A stretch of DNA of 33,940 nt from assembly GCF_016658545.1 (NCBI RefSeq), contig NZ_JACVZC010000063.1, positions 1 through 33,940 on the forward strand, in the 5' to 3' direction. Below the pieces are notes generated by a model. The model had not been told where the DNA came from. It was given only the letters and a program-made list of their open reading frames with translations, and ran no database searches. Positions 15,990 through 24,275 of the stretch are shown here, piece after piece. Origin of the DNA: Pseudomonas sp. S37. GTDB lineage: Bacteria > Pseudomonadota > Gammaproteobacteria > Pseudomonadales > Pseudomonadaceae. Position 1 is the stretch's first letter. Each line of letters opens with the position of its first letter. Position numbers and translations under genes: made by a program.

Positions 15990-16925
15990 TCAGCCGTCTT
16001 GCAAGGCACGCGGCCGCTGGCTACGCGCCTCGGCCTCGGGCGCCCTGGCCGCCTGCAGATGGAAGTCGAACGCCAGCTCGGCAAAGCGCTCGCCCTGCAC
16101 GCCGCGATCACGCGCCGCCGCGGCATCGTCGACAAAACGCAGGTCGCCGATCAACCCGTCACGGGTGGCGTAGGCAAAGTCGTCCCACAGATACTGGTCA
16201 CCGGCAAAGTTGATTTGCGTGGTCAGGTGCCGGTGCCCCGGCGCCGAGATGAAGAAGTGCACGTGCGCCGGGCGCTGGCCGTGGCGGCCAAGCTGGTCGA
16301 GGCATTCCTGGGTCGGGCCCTGCGGGTCGCAACCATAGCCCGACGGCAAGATCGAGCGCGCGCGGTAGCGGCCATCGGCATCGGTAATGATACGGCGGCG
16401 CAGGTTGTAATCGGACTGGCTCGAATCAAAGTACGAATAGGTGCCCTGGGTGTTGGCGTGCCACAGGTCGACGGTGGCACCCGCCAACGGCTTGCCCTCA
16501 GCGTCGAACACCTGGCCCTGGAGGAACATCACCACGCCCGGGTCGGTACCGTCGTCCATACGCGCTTCGCCTTGCGCCAGCGGTGCACCGGCGACGTACA
16601 GCGGGCCTTCGATGGTACGCGGGGTGCCGCCGCTCAAGCCAGCCTCGGCATCCTTGGCGTCCTGCAGCAGGTCGATGAAGTGCTCGATACCCAGCCCGGC
16701 AGCCAGCAGGCCTGCCTCGTTACGGCCGCCCAGGCGGTTGAGGTAATCAACGGCGTGCCAGAACTCATCCTCGGTGATTTCCAGGTCTTCGACCAGGCGT
16801 GCAGTGTCTTGCAGCATGCGCCGGATGATCTGCTTGAAGCGCGGGTTGCCTTCACTGTGGTCCAGGCCAGCGACCTGGTCGAAGAAGGCTTGAATGTCGG
16901 CAGTGTGGGAAATTTTCACGGTCAT
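15990..16925 (-). CDS. catA: Catechol 1,2-dioxygenase
   Basis: An intradiol dioxygenase of 311 residues that cleaves catechol to cis,cis-muconate with non-heme Fe(III), the entry step of the ortho (beta-ketoadipate) pathway. The N-terminal helical dimerisation domain covers about 1-100 and the catalytic beta-sandwich about 105-285. The iron ligands can be placed at Y163 (GTYSYFD), Y197 (LPSGYGCDPQG), H221 and H223 (RPAHVHFF). The ATG at 16925 is chosen because GAGGTG precedes it and the protein then begins MTVKISH, as in P. putida CatA; a GTG three codons earlier is the alternative. It is the last gene of catBCA, 43 bp after catC. Confidence 0.97.
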   Translation of the reverse strand: MTVKISHTADIQAFFDQVAGLDHSEGNPRFKQIIRRMLQDTARLVEDLEITEDEFWHAVDYLNRLGGRNEAGLLAAGLGIEHFIDLLQDAKDAEAGLSGGTPRTIEGPLYVAGAPLAQGEARMDDGTDPGVVMFLQGQVFDAEGKPLAGATVDLWHANTQGTYSYFDSSQSDYNLRRRIITDADGRYRARSILPSGYGCDPQGPTQECLDQLGRHGQRPAHVHFFISAPGHRHLTTQINFAGDQYLWDDFAYATRDGLIGDLRFVDDAAAARDRGVQGERFAELAFDFHLQAARAPEAEARSQRPRALQDG

Positions 16926-16968
16926 TGTGCTCACCTCATATTGTTCTTGTCAGGCAGACAGCTGTGAA

Positions 16969-17259
16969 TCAACGGTCGTCGCTGTGGATCGACGAGGGGT
17001 GGCGGCACAGGCCGTTCACCTCGATGTCCATGTACGGGAACAGCGGCAACTGCATCAGGGTGTCGTGCAGCGCCTCGACGCTGGGCACATCGAGCACGCT
17101 GTAGTTGGCGTAGTGCCCGGCAATGCGCCACAGGTGGCGCCAGGTGCCTTCGCGTTGCAGGCGCTGGGCCAGTTCCTTTTCATCGGCCTTGAGCTGGGCG
17201 GCCTTGGCCGGGTCCATGTCGACCGGCAGTTTCACGGTCATCTTCACGTGGAACAGCAT
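16969..17259 (-). CDS. catC: Muconolactone delta-isomerase
   Basis: A 96-residue enzyme that converts muconolactone to beta-ketoadipate enol-lactone, the third step of the catechol branch. It forms a decamer in P. putida. The full family pattern is visible: MLFHVKMTVKLPVDMD at the start, the WRHLWRIAGHYANYSV core, LPLFPYMDIEV and the C-terminal HPSSIHSDDR. Length is standard. It lies between catB and catA; the gap to catB is enlarged by a BIME. A short purine-rich GGAGAT lies close before the ATG. Confidence 0.97.
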   Translation of the reverse strand: MLFHVKMTVKLPVDMDPAKAAQLKADEKELAQRLQREGTWRHLWRIAGHYANYSVLDVPSVEALHDTLMQLPLFPYMDIEVNGLCRHPSSIHSDDR

Positions 17260-17294
17260 GCTGATATCTCCTTGTTCTGCTCAGGTTCGAACGC

Positions 17295-17380
17295 TGTGGG
17301 AGCGGCTTCAGCCGCGAACACCGGCATAGCCGGTGCCATCCACCGCGTCGCCTGCTTCGCGGCTAAAGCCGCTCCCACAG
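17295..17380. repeat. BIME inside the catBCA operon
   Basis: Inverted arms TGTGGGAGCGGCTTCAGCCG and GCGGCTAAAGCCGCTCCCACA surround ACACCGGCATAGCCGGTGCCAT. The element sits in the 142-bp gap between catB and catC, so it is probably transcribed within the operon message and could form a stable mRNA structure. Confidence 0.92.
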
Positions 17381-17401
17381 GGGTTTTGTGTATGTGTGTT
17401 T

Positions 17402-18523
17402 TTAGTGCCGGGCAAAGCGCGCCAGGCGCTGTTCATCCAGGGTCAGGCCCAGGCCTGGGGTACGCGGAATGTGCAGCTGGAAGTCGTGGTACTGCGGCGG
17501 CTCGTTGACGATTTCCTCGGTCAGCAGCAGTGGCCCGAACAACTCGGTACCCCAGGTCAGCTGGCGCAAGGTAAGAAAGGCATGGGCCGAAGCCAGGGTG
17601 CCGATCGAGCCTTCGAGCATGGTGCCGCCGTACAGGGCGATACCGGCGGCCTCGGCGATTTGCGCGGTGCGCAATACCGCACGCGGGCCACCGTTCTTGG
17701 CAATTTTCAGGGCGAAGATGCTGGCGGCGCCGTCGGCGGCCAGGCTGAAGGCATCTTCAACACTCTCGATCGACTCATCGGCCATGATCGGCGCCGGGCT
17801 GCGCTGGTTCAGGCGCACTTGGCCACCGCGGTTGATGCGCGAAATCGGTTGTTCGATCAGGTCGATGCCGTTGTCGCCGAGTACCTGGCAGGCGCGCAAG
17901 GCCTGGGACTCGTCCCAGTACTGGTTGACGTCGACGCGCACGCTGGCGCTGTCGCCCAGTTCGCGCTTGATCGCCACCACGTGCTTGAGGTCCTGCTCCA
18001 CCGGGTTGGCGCCGATCTTTAGCTTGAACACCCGGTGCCGGCGAATTTCCAGCATGTGCCGGGCTTCGGCGATGTCGCGGGCGGTGTCGCCGCTGGCCAG
18101 GGTCCAGGCCACTTCCAGGCTGTCACGCACACGCCCGCCCAACAGTTCGCTGACCGGCAGGCCCAGGCGCTTGCCCTGGGCGTCGAGCAAGGCGCTTTCG
18201 ATACCCGACTTGGCAAAGGTATTGCCCTTGGCCAGCTTGTCCAGCTTGAGCATGGCCGCGTTGATGTTGTCTGCCGGCAGGCCGATCAGCGCCGGGGCCA
18301 GGTGCGCATCGATGTTGGCCTTGATGCCCTCGGGGCTTTCGTAGCCGTAGGCCAGGCCGCCAATGGTGGTCGCTTCGCCAATACCTTCCACGCCATCGCT
18401 GCAGCGTAGGCGCAATACCACCAGGGTCTGCTGCTGCATGGTGTGCATCGCCAGCTTGTGCGGGCGAATGGTCGGCAGGTCGACGATAATTGCCTCGATA
18501 CGTTCAATCAGCGCGCTTGTCAT
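17402..18523 (-). CDS. catB: cis,cis-Muconate cycloisomerase
   Basis: A 373-residue enolase-superfamily enzyme that lactonises cis,cis-muconate to (+)-muconolactone using Mn2+. The catalytic lysines K167 and K169 (FKLKIG), metal ligands D198 (RVDVNQYW), E224 (LIEQPI) and D249 (IMADES), and K273 (ALKIAKNGG) are all at the positions known for the P. putida enzyme. The N-terminus MTSALIERIEAIIVDLPT also matches it. It is first in catBCA and divergent from catR, whose product activates it with cis,cis-muconate as inducer. Confidence 0.97.
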   Translation of the reverse strand: MTSALIERIEAIIVDLPTIRPHKLAMHTMQQQTLVVLRLRCSDGVEGIGEATTIGGLAYGYESPEGIKANIDAHLAPALIGLPADNINAAMLKLDKLAKGNTFAKSGIESALLDAQGKRLGLPVSELLGGRVRDSLEVAWTLASGDTARDIAEARHMLEIRRHRVFKLKIGANPVEQDLKHVVAIKRELGDSASVRVDVNQYWDESQALRACQVLGDNGIDLIEQPISRINRGGQVRLNQRSPAPIMADESIESVEDAFSLAADGAASIFALKIAKNGGPRAVLRTAQIAEAAGIALYGGTMLEGSIGTLASAHAFLTLRQLTWGTELFGPLLLTEEIVNEPPQYHDFQLHIPRTPGLGLTLDEQRLARFARH

Positions 18524-18658
18524 TGTTGCCAGGTCCCGTCAGGTCGGGCTGCCAGTGGCAGGCCCGAATGGTGCATTTACTTGATTGTTCAAGGATTGCG
18601 CGAGACCCTGATGAGCGTCCAATATCATATGAATCTCCCACCATACCCTGGAGGTCTG
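18524..18658. promoter_or_regulatory. Divergent catR-catBCA control region
   Basis: A 135-bp gap. In P. putida, CatR is known to occupy a repression site and an activation site here. On the minus strand a TTGGAC at 18622-18617 could be the catB -35, with a weak GCAATC 17 nt on. An 8-bp palindrome, TCATATGA, lies at 18625-18632. The GGAGG at 18650 serves catR. The exact CatR half-sites are not fixed from sequence alone. Confidence 0.7.
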
Positions 18659-19531
18659 ATGGAGCTGCGCCACCTGCGTTACTTCAAGGCTCTGGCCGAG
18701 ACCCTGAACTTCACCCGTGCCGCCGAACTGCTGCACATCGCCCAGCCACCGCTAAGCCGACAGATCAGCCAACTGGAAGAGCAGCTTGGCACCCTGCTGG
18801 TGGTGCGCGAACGCCCGCTGAGGCTGACCGAGGCCGGTCGTTTTTTCTACGAACAGACCTGCACCGTGCTGCAGCAGTTGCAGAACATCAGCGACAACAC
18901 CCGGCGCATTGGCCAGGGCCAGCGCCAGTGGCTGGGCATCGGCTTTGCGCCTTCTACGCTCTATACCGTGCTGCCGGACCTGATCCGCGAGCTGCGCCAG
19001 GACAGTGAGCTGGAACTGGGCCTGAGCGAGATGACCACGTTGCAGCAAGTGGAGGCGCTGAAGAGCGGGCGCATCGACATTGCCTTCGGGCGCATTCGTA
19101 TCGATGACCCGGCCATTCACCAGCAGGTGCTGTGCGAAGACCCGCTGGTGGCCGTGCTGCCCAAGGGCCACCCGCTGGCGGGCAGCCCGCTGAGCCTGGC
19201 GCAGTTGGCCGGCGAAGCGTTCATCCTCTACCCGGCCAACCCCCGGCCCAGCTATGCCGACCATGTACTGGCGCTGTTCGCCCACCACGGCATGAGCATC
19301 CGCGTCAGCCAGTGGGCCAATGAACTGCAGACCGCAATCGGCCTGGTGGCAGTCGGTGTTGGCATCACCCTGGTACCGGCGTCGGTGCAGCAGCAGCACC
19401 GTACCGATATCGAGTATGCCGGCCTGCTGGACAGCGGCGCCGTCAGCCCGATCATCCTCAGCCGGCGCAAGGGGGATGTGAGCCCGATCGTGCAGCGTTG
19501 CCTGGCGTTGATCGAGCAGCAGACCGTATGA
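18659..19531 (+). CDS. catR: LysR-family activator of catBCA
   Basis: A 290-residue LysR regulator. The N-terminal HTH (about 1-60; MELRHLRYFKALAETLNF, then LLHIAQPPLSRQISQLEEQLG) is of the CatR/BenM/CatM type. The C-terminal domain binds cis,cis-muconate in known homologues. The ATG at 18659 has GGAGG 4 nt upstream; the open frame extends further left (to 18443) across the divergent promoter, but that extension is not plausible coding sequence. It is divergent from catB in the classical P. putida arrangement. Confidence 0.95.
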   Translation: MELRHLRYFKALAETLNFTRAAELLHIAQPPLSRQISQLEEQLGTLLVVRERPLRLTEAGRFFYEQTCTVLQQLQNISDNTRRIGQGQRQWLGIGFAPSTLYTVLPDLIRELRQDSELELGLSEMTTLQQVEALKSGRIDIAFGRIRIDDPAIHQQVLCEDPLVAVLPKGHPLAGSPLSLAQLAGEAFILYPANPRPSYADHVLALFAHHGMSIRVSQWANELQTAIGLVAVGVGITLVPASVQQQHRTDIEYAGLLDSGAVSPIILSRRKGDVSPIVQRCLALIEQQTV

Positions 19532-19555
19532 CTGATTCATACCTGTGGCGCGGTC

Positions 19556-19641
19556 CCTGTGGGAGCGGCTTCAGCCGCGAACACCGGCGAAGCCGGTGCC
19601 ATGCACCGCGTTGGATTCTTCGCGGCTAAAGCCGCTCCTAC
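19556..19641. repeat. BIME downstream of catR
   Basis: Arms CCTGTGGGAGCGGCTTCAGC and CGGCTAAAGCCGCTCCTAC surround ACACCGGCGAAGCCGGTGCCAT. It is near-identical to the element inside the cat operon at 17295. Confidence 0.9.
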
Positions 19642-19662
19642 AAAGACCGGGATGCCCATCCC

Positions 19663-19682
19663 CGTATACCCATCGGTATATG
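19663..19682. promoter_or_regulatory. 20-bp palindromic box upstream of the SDR-oxidase operon (copy 1)
   Basis: The box CGTATACCCATCGGTATATG has TATACC/GGTATA arms around 4 nt. It is followed by GA, four bases and CCCGCA, then a TTTCATGCT stretch that could be a -10. Its centre is 102 nt before the SDR start. The same box, in the same orientation relative to transcription, precedes the EutH-like gene at 24276-24295. A 20-bp inverted repeat with a 4-nt centre fits a LuxR/NarL-type HTH dimer. Confidence 0.65.
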
Positions 19683-19774
19683 GAGGTTCCCGCAGATCTG
19701 TTTCATGCTCGGCCACGCGAATCGCGAAACGCCCGGGCTGCAAACAATTCAATAATGATCTTCGGGAGTCAAAC

Positions 19775-20542
19775 ATGGCGGGACGTCTCAATGGCAAAGT
19801 AGCGCTGATTACTGGCGGCGCAGGTGGCTGCGGGCTGGCCGCATCGCAGTTGTTTGCGGCAGAGGGCGCGCGGGTCGGCATTGTCGACCTGCCCGGCAGC
19901 AACGGCGCCGAGGTGGCCAGGCAACTGCGCGATGCAGGCCACCAGGCCATTTTTGCCGCAGCCGATGTGTCGGATGCACAACAGGTAAAGGCGGCAGTCG
20001 CCGCCGTGGAAGCGGCCTTCGGGCACATCACCGTACTGATGAACCACGCCGGCATCCTCTCGGCCCTGCCCTTCCTCGATACCAGCGAAGAAGAATGGGA
20101 CCGGATAATGGCCGTGAACGTGAAGAGCATGTTCCTGGTCACCCGCGCCGTGCTGCCGGGCATGCTCACTGCCGGTGGCGGCAGTATCGTTTGCACCTCC
20201 TCCATCTCTGCCGTGGTCGGCACCCCCATGGAAGTGCTGTATTGCACCAGCAAGGGCGCCACCCATATGTTTGCCCGGGCCATTGCCGTGGAGTTCCGCG
20301 ATCGCGGCATCCGCGCCAATGCCATCTGCCCGGGGTTCATCGCTACCGCCCACGGCCTGCGGGAAATCGACATGCTGCGCAAGCATGGCGTCGACGTGAG
20401 CGAACAAGCCATCGCCGCCGCCCAAGGGCGCCTGTGCCAACCCTCGGAAGTGGCCAGCGCAGCCTTGTTCCTGGCCAGTGACGATGCCAGCTTCGTCAAT
20501 GGCGCACACCTGTTTGCCGACAACGGCTACACCGCCCTCTGA
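19775..20542 (+). CDS. Short-chain dehydrogenase/reductase (classical SDR)
   Basis: A 255-residue NAD(P)(H)-dependent oxidoreductase. The glycine-rich loop is T13-G-G-A-G-G-C-G20, the NHAG motif is at 90-93 and the catalytic triad is S143, Y156 and K160 (YCTSK). D38 at the end of the second strand suggests NAD preference. The substrate, presumably an alcohol or its ketone, is unknown. I chose the ATG at 19775 with GGGAG 8 nt upstream; the frame stays open back to 19559 through a BIME, which is not coding. It forms an operon with the flavin oxidase 28 bp downstream and has a palindromic box upstream shared with a distant transporter gene. Confidence 0.88.
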   Translation: MAGRLNGKVALITGGAGGCGLAASQLFAAEGARVGIVDLPGSNGAEVARQLRDAGHQAIFAAADVSDAQQVKAAVAAVEAAFGHITVLMNHAGILSALPFLDTSEEEWDRIMAVNVKSMFLVTRAVLPGMLTAGGGSIVCTSSISAVVGTPMEVLYCTSKGATHMFARAIAVEFRDRGIRANAICPGFIATAHGLREIDMLRKHGVDVSEQAIAAAQGRLCQPSEVASAALFLASDDASFVNGAHLFADNGYTAL

Positions 20543-20570
20543 ACACAAGAACAACAAGCAGGAGAATGAC

Positions 20571-21842
20571 GTGAGCACTTCTTCGAACAACATGCACATC
20601 AACGAATTCGGCCTGGAGCATGCGCACTGGCGCAACTGGGCCGGCAACCAGTCCTGCATTCGCGCGGCACGCGGGGCGCCGGCCAGCGAGGACGAACTGT
20701 GCTCGATGGTCAACCAGGCCAGCAGCAACGGCATGAACGTGCGCGTGGCAGGTTCCGGGCATTCCTTCACCCCGGTGGCGCTGACCAATGGCCTGCACCT
20801 GACCCTGGCCAACATGAGCGGCGTTCGCCATATCGACCACGAGAAAAAACGCGTCACCGCCGCAGCCGGCACCACCATCAATGCCTTCGGCAAGGCATTG
20901 CGTGCGGCAGGCCTGTCGATGGTCAACCAGGGCGATATCGACAGCCAGTCGATTGCCGGGGCACTGACCACCGGTACCCACGGCACCGGCCTGGCCCTGG
21001 GCAACCTGGCCTCGTCCATCGTCGGCATGAAGCTGGTGCAGCCCAATGGCGAAATTCTCGTGGTCGATGAGAACACCCCCGACCTGCTGCAGGCCGGCCG
21101 GGTGTCGCTGGGTGTGCTGGGCATCGTCTCCGAGCTGACCTTGCAAGTGACCGACAGCTTCAACCTGCACGAACGCATCTGGCGCGAAGACTTCGAGAGC
21201 GTGATGGAAAGGCATGACGAACTGGCGCACAAGCACCGCCACTTCAGCTTCTTCTGGTGCCCCACCGAGCAGAGCCGGCACTGCTACTGCCTGCCCGATA
21301 CCGCCGCCACCTCCACCAGCGGGCGTAACACCGACGTGTGCGAAGTGAAGGTCATGGACATCACCGACCGCCCGGCCTGGGAAAGCGAATTCGAGAAAGT
21401 GGCGTACAGCTCGGATGTGTACCCGATCGAATACCTGCCCAACTTCCATGAACTGGAATATGCCGTGCCGGTGCGCCATAGCAAGGAAGCGCTGAGGGCG
21501 GTACGCAAGCTGATGCTGGAGGACTTCCCCGAGGCCATCTACCCCATCGAATACCGGTTCACCGCCGGTGACGGGGCGTGGATGAGCCCGTTCTTCGAAC
21601 AGGACAGCGTGACCATTTCGGTGTCTGGCCAGCCGGGGACCGACTATTGGGACTACCTGCGCGCGGTGGACCAGATCCTGCGTTCGTATGGCGCCAGGCC
21701 GCACTGGGGAAAACTGCACTTCCTGACTGGAGAGGATGTGAGTGCCATTTACCCGCGGGCCGAGGACTTCCGCTCGCTGCGCCGGCAGCTGGACCCGCAG
21801 GGGATCTACCTGAGTGAGCACCTGAGCCCGTTGTTCAAGTAG
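20571..21842 (+). CDS. FAD-linked oxidase of the aldonolactone/alditol oxidase (VAO) family
   Basis: A 423-residue flavoprotein. The N-terminal VAO-type FAD-binding domain spans about 25-195 with VRVAGSGHSFTP, where H64 is the position that carries covalent FAD in relatives, then QSIAGALTTGTHGTG. A C-terminal ALO domain spans about 200-423 and ends with HWGKLHFL and the expected YPRAEDF and LDPQGIYLSEHL. Relatives oxidise sugar lactones (gulono- or arabinono-1,4-lactone) or alditols with O2, producing H2O2. The GTG at 20571 is taken as start because AGGAG lies 6 nt before it. It is cotranscribed with the SDR. A two-step oxidation of a polyol-like compound is a reasonable but unproven guess. 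Confidence 0.87.
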   Translation: MSTSSNNMHINEFGLEHAHWRNWAGNQSCIRAARGAPASEDELCSMVNQASSNGMNVRVAGSGHSFTPVALTNGLHLTLANMSGVRHIDHEKKRVTAAAGTTINAFGKALRAAGLSMVNQGDIDSQSIAGALTTGTHGTGLALGNLASSIVGMKLVQPNGEILVVDENTPDLLQAGRVSLGVLGIVSELTLQVTDSFNLHERIWREDFESVMERHDELAHKHRHFSFFWCPTEQSRHCYCLPDTAATSTSGRNTDVCEVKVMDITDRPAWESEFEKVAYSSDVYPIEYLPNFHELEYAVPVRHSKEALRAVRKLMLEDFPEAIYPIEYRFTAGDGAWMSPFFEQDSVTISVSGQPGTDYWDYLRAVDQILRSYGARPHWGKLHFLTGEDVSAIYPRAEDFRSLRRQLDPQGIYLSEHLSPLFK

Positions 21843-21862
21843 CCAGCCCAGGCGCGTGGTCG

Positions 21863-21981
21863 TTGTAGGAGCGGCCTTGCGTCGCGATCGGGCCGCAAAG
21901 CGGCCCCAGAATATCAGCATCAACGCAACAATCGAGGGGCCGCTTTGCGGCCCAATCGCGACGCAAGGCCGCTCCCACAGG
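21863..21981. repeat. REP/BIME pair, GTAGGAGCGGCCTTGCGTCGCGA type
   Basis: Arms TTGTAGGAGCGGCCTTGCGT and ACGCAAGGCCGCTCCCACAG enclose GGGCCGCAAAGCGGCCCC and its inverted copy. It lies between two convergent genes and probably helps to end both transcripts. Confidence 0.9.
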
Positions 21982-22001
21982 GGTTTGGCATCACCTTCAC
22001 G

Positions 22002-22799
22002 CTATACCTTGGCCAGGTAATCGATAAACAGGCGAAACAGCTCGGCATTGGTGGAAATCTCCAACCGCTGGTAAATGTTGTGCTTGTGCACCTTCACCGT
22101 CCCGTCCGAAATATTCAGCTGCCGCGCAATCGATGCATTGCTGTGCCCCTGCAACAGCAGCTTGGCAATCAAACGCTGGGTCTCGGTCAACTGCCCTTGC
22201 AGAATGTCGACAAAGGCGTCCTCCAGCACCATCCCTTCTGGTGAAGCCCGCAGGCAATCGGCATAACGCAAGCGGCAATGCTGGCCGAACACCGTGGCCA
22301 GCAGCGGTGCCATGCCCGCCAGCAGGTCCATTTCTGCGGCAGTAAAATCACCGTTGCTGTGGTTGCGCATCAGCGAGTAGACCATTGCCAGTTGCGGCCG
22401 CAAGGGGATGATGAAACCCACCTCTTCAACCGCCGTGCCGTAGTCGGACGACACGCAAGGGTGGATGTCCTTGGAGATGGCAAACCCTGAAGAGAAGAAA
22501 CAGTCCGGCGCCAGTTCGCTCATGCGCCAGAGCCCTGCCGGGTGCTCGTTGACACAGGCGACGTAGAACGGGTCGAGCAGGTAGCCGCCGCGCACGTATG
22601 CATTCAGGGTACGCTCGGTGACCGAAAGGTTGTAGCCGTTATGTACCAGCAATGCCGGCTGGTTGAACTGGAACAGGTACGCACAACTCATGTCGAACGC
22701 CAGCTTGCTGCGCAGCAACGCGTCCAGCGCCGGCCCCAGCTGATCACTGCCGATCGCCTCGATCAACGCCGCCAGCCGGTTCGCTTCATCTTTGGTCAT
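22002..22799 (-). CDS. LuxR-family regulator without receiver domain
   Basis: A 265-residue regulator. The C-terminal LuxR/NarL HTH (about 200-262) reads LTETQRLIAKLLLQGHSNAS, then IARQLNISDGTVKVHKHNIYQRL. The N-terminal 180 residues form a ligand-sensing-like domain of a type seen in Pseudomonas regulators of small-molecule catabolism. No aspartate receiver domain and no clear acyl-homoserine-lactone pocket pattern is recognised. It lies downstream of the EutH-like gene on the same strand but behind a terminator, so it may have its own promoter. It is the obvious candidate to bind the 20-bp boxes at 19663 and 24276. The effector is unknown. Confidence 0.87.
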   Translation of the reverse strand: MTKDEANRLAALIEAIGSDQLGPALDALLRSKLAFDMSCAYLFQFNQPALLVHNGYNLSVTERTLNAYVRGGYLLDPFYVACVNEHPAGLWRMSELAPDCFFSSGFAISKDIHPCVSSDYGTAVEEVGFIIPLRPQLAMVYSLMRNHSNGDFTAAEMDLLAGMAPLLATVFGQHCRLRYADCLRASPEGMVLEDAFVDILQGQLTETQRLIAKLLLQGHSNASIARQLNISDGTVKVHKHNIYQRLEISTNAELFRLFIDYLAKV

Positions 22800-22856
22800 T
22801 GTTCACCACGCTCTCATGCACCGAAGGCCTGCACGACCTTACCGCCTTGATCGGCA

Positions 22857-22894
22857 AAAAGCACAAAATCCGGGGCGCCCTGGGCGCTCCGGAT
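22857..22894 (-). terminator. Rho-independent terminator after the EutH-like gene
   Basis: On the minus strand, ATCCGGAGCGCC-CAGG-GCGCCCCGGAT forms a stem of about 11 bp with one mismatch, followed by TTTTGTGCTTTTT. It starts 22 nt after the stop codon. It separates the transporter from the LuxR-type gene. Confidence 0.8.
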
Positions 22895-22915
22895 CATGTG
22901 AGTGACGTTTTTTGC

Positions 22916-24148
22916 TCAGGACGGCTCGGCCGCCACTTTGAAGGCCCCTGCGGCGTCGTCCTGGCGGCCCATTTCCTGCGCCTTGGGCACCGCCAGCCAA
23001 CTGGCCAGCAGCATGGCGATCAGGCCACCACTGAGCTTGCCGATCATCAGCGGCAGGATCAGCGAGGGCTGGAAGTTGGCCGAAAAGGCCATGTGGTCAC
23101 CGAAGGTGAAAGCCGCGCACACCGAAAAGGCGATTACCAGCACCTTGTCCTTGGGCGGCATTTCGCTGACCAGGCGGAACATGGCGAGGATGTTGGCCGA
23201 GGCCGCCAGCACCCCCGCCGCACCGACACCGGACATGCCGAAACGCGACGCCACCCGTTCGATCGGCCGCGCCAGAAAGCGCTTGAGCAGGTGCACCATG
23301 GGGAATGCCCCACACAGCATCAGGCCGATGTAGCCGGCAATTTCCAGGGCGCGGAACTGGTCATCGGCATCGGCGATGATCGGCGCAAAGCCCCAGCTGC
23401 CGAACAGGTGGCTGAACAGGCCGGTGAAGTACTGCACGATCGACGCCACCAGCACCAGCACCACGGCGATGTACATGAACTGGCCCAGCTTGAGGAACAG
23501 GTACACCATCAGCGTCGGGAAGTAGCGCAGCGCCGCCGCCAGGGCGATGCAGAACAGGATCAACGGCATCAGGTTGCGCAGCAGCATCGCCCAGGTGAAG
23601 TGCAGCGCCTGGGTGGCGGCGCCAGTGGTGGCGATGTCGGGGCGTACGTCCAGGCCCAGCCCCTGCATGGTCATGGCGATGATCATGATGCTCAGCGGAA
23701 TGGTCAGCAGCCCGGCCATGATGCCCAGGGCCATGTACTTGTGGTCGACCTTGCGCAACATGGCCAGCCCGACCGGGATGACGAAGATGATCGTGGCACC
23801 GCACTGGAAGCCGGTGATCAGGCCGAGGATCCAGCCTTCCGGGCTTTGCGCCAGGGCCTTGGCCAGCTGATAGCCGCCCATGTCCGAGGCGATGAAGATG
23901 GGGCCGGCGATGCCCGGGTCGGCACCGATGGCCTGAAACAGCGGCGCGATCACATGGCTGATGCCGGCGGAAATGTACGGGATTGCCGCCATGATGCCGG
24001 CGACCGGGATGAAGATGGGGCCGATGCTGTGCAGGCCGGCGATGAACTCCTGGCCCAGCTCGCCTTCGGGGTTGTAGATGGATGCCACGGCACCCAGTAC
24101 CGCGCACACCATGATCACGTAGATGACATAGGTACCGATGCTTTCCAT
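22916..24148 (-). CDS. EutH-family transporter
   Basis: A 410-residue integral membrane protein with about ten or eleven hydrophobic helices. It matches the ethanolamine transporter family EutH: SIGPIFIPVAGIMAAIPYIS, GADPGIAGPIFIASDMGGYQ and the middle GFQCGATIIFVIPVGLAML, then YMALGIMAGLLTIP. EutH facilitates uptake of ethanolamine or its protonated form, but no eut catabolic gene is nearby. The substrate may be another amino alcohol or polyol. I chose the second ATG (24148), with GAGG upstream; the ATG at 24160 has no ribosome site. Its leader carries the same 20-bp box as the SDR-oxidase operon. Confidence 0.86.
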   Translation of the reverse strand: MESIGTYVIYVIMVCAVLGAVASIYNPEGELGQEFIAGLHSIGPIFIPVAGIMAAIPYISAGISHVIAPLFQAIGADPGIAGPIFIASDMGGYQLAKALAQSPEGWILGLITGFQCGATIIFVIPVGLAMLRKVDHKYMALGIMAGLLTIPLSIMIIAMTMQGLGLDVRPDIATTGAATQALHFTWAMLLRNLMPLILFCIALAAALRYFPTLMVYLFLKLGQFMYIAVVLVLVASIVQYFTGLFSHLFGSWGFAPIIADADDQFRALEIAGYIGLMLCGAFPMVHLLKRFLARPIERVASRFGMSGVGAAGVLAASANILAMFRLVSEMPPKDKVLVIAFSVCAAFTFGDHMAFSANFQPSLILPLMIGKLSGGLIAMLLASWLAVPKAQEMGRQDDAAGAFKVAAEPS

Positions 24149-24275
24149 TTGCCGCCTCATTTTTAGAGTTGTGGGGTTGGCAGGACTGAAAGGTCGCGGG
24201 GCATCGTTGTTGTTATGGCTTGAGCATGGCGTGCCCCGTCGAGGGGTTAAGCTATGCGGCGGGTGCGGGGCTGTC

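Noticed and set aside
18443..18658. A 72-residue N-terminal extension of CatR
   Set aside because: The frame is open, but it covers the known divergent control region, lacks the family pattern, and a good ribosome site precedes the ATG at 18659.
19541..19682. The box at 19663 being merely part of the adjacent BIME
   Set aside because: The other BIME copies at 15876 and 17295 have no such box beside them. The two boxes sit at different distances from, and on opposite sides of, their BIMEs, yet keep their orientation to the downstream gene.
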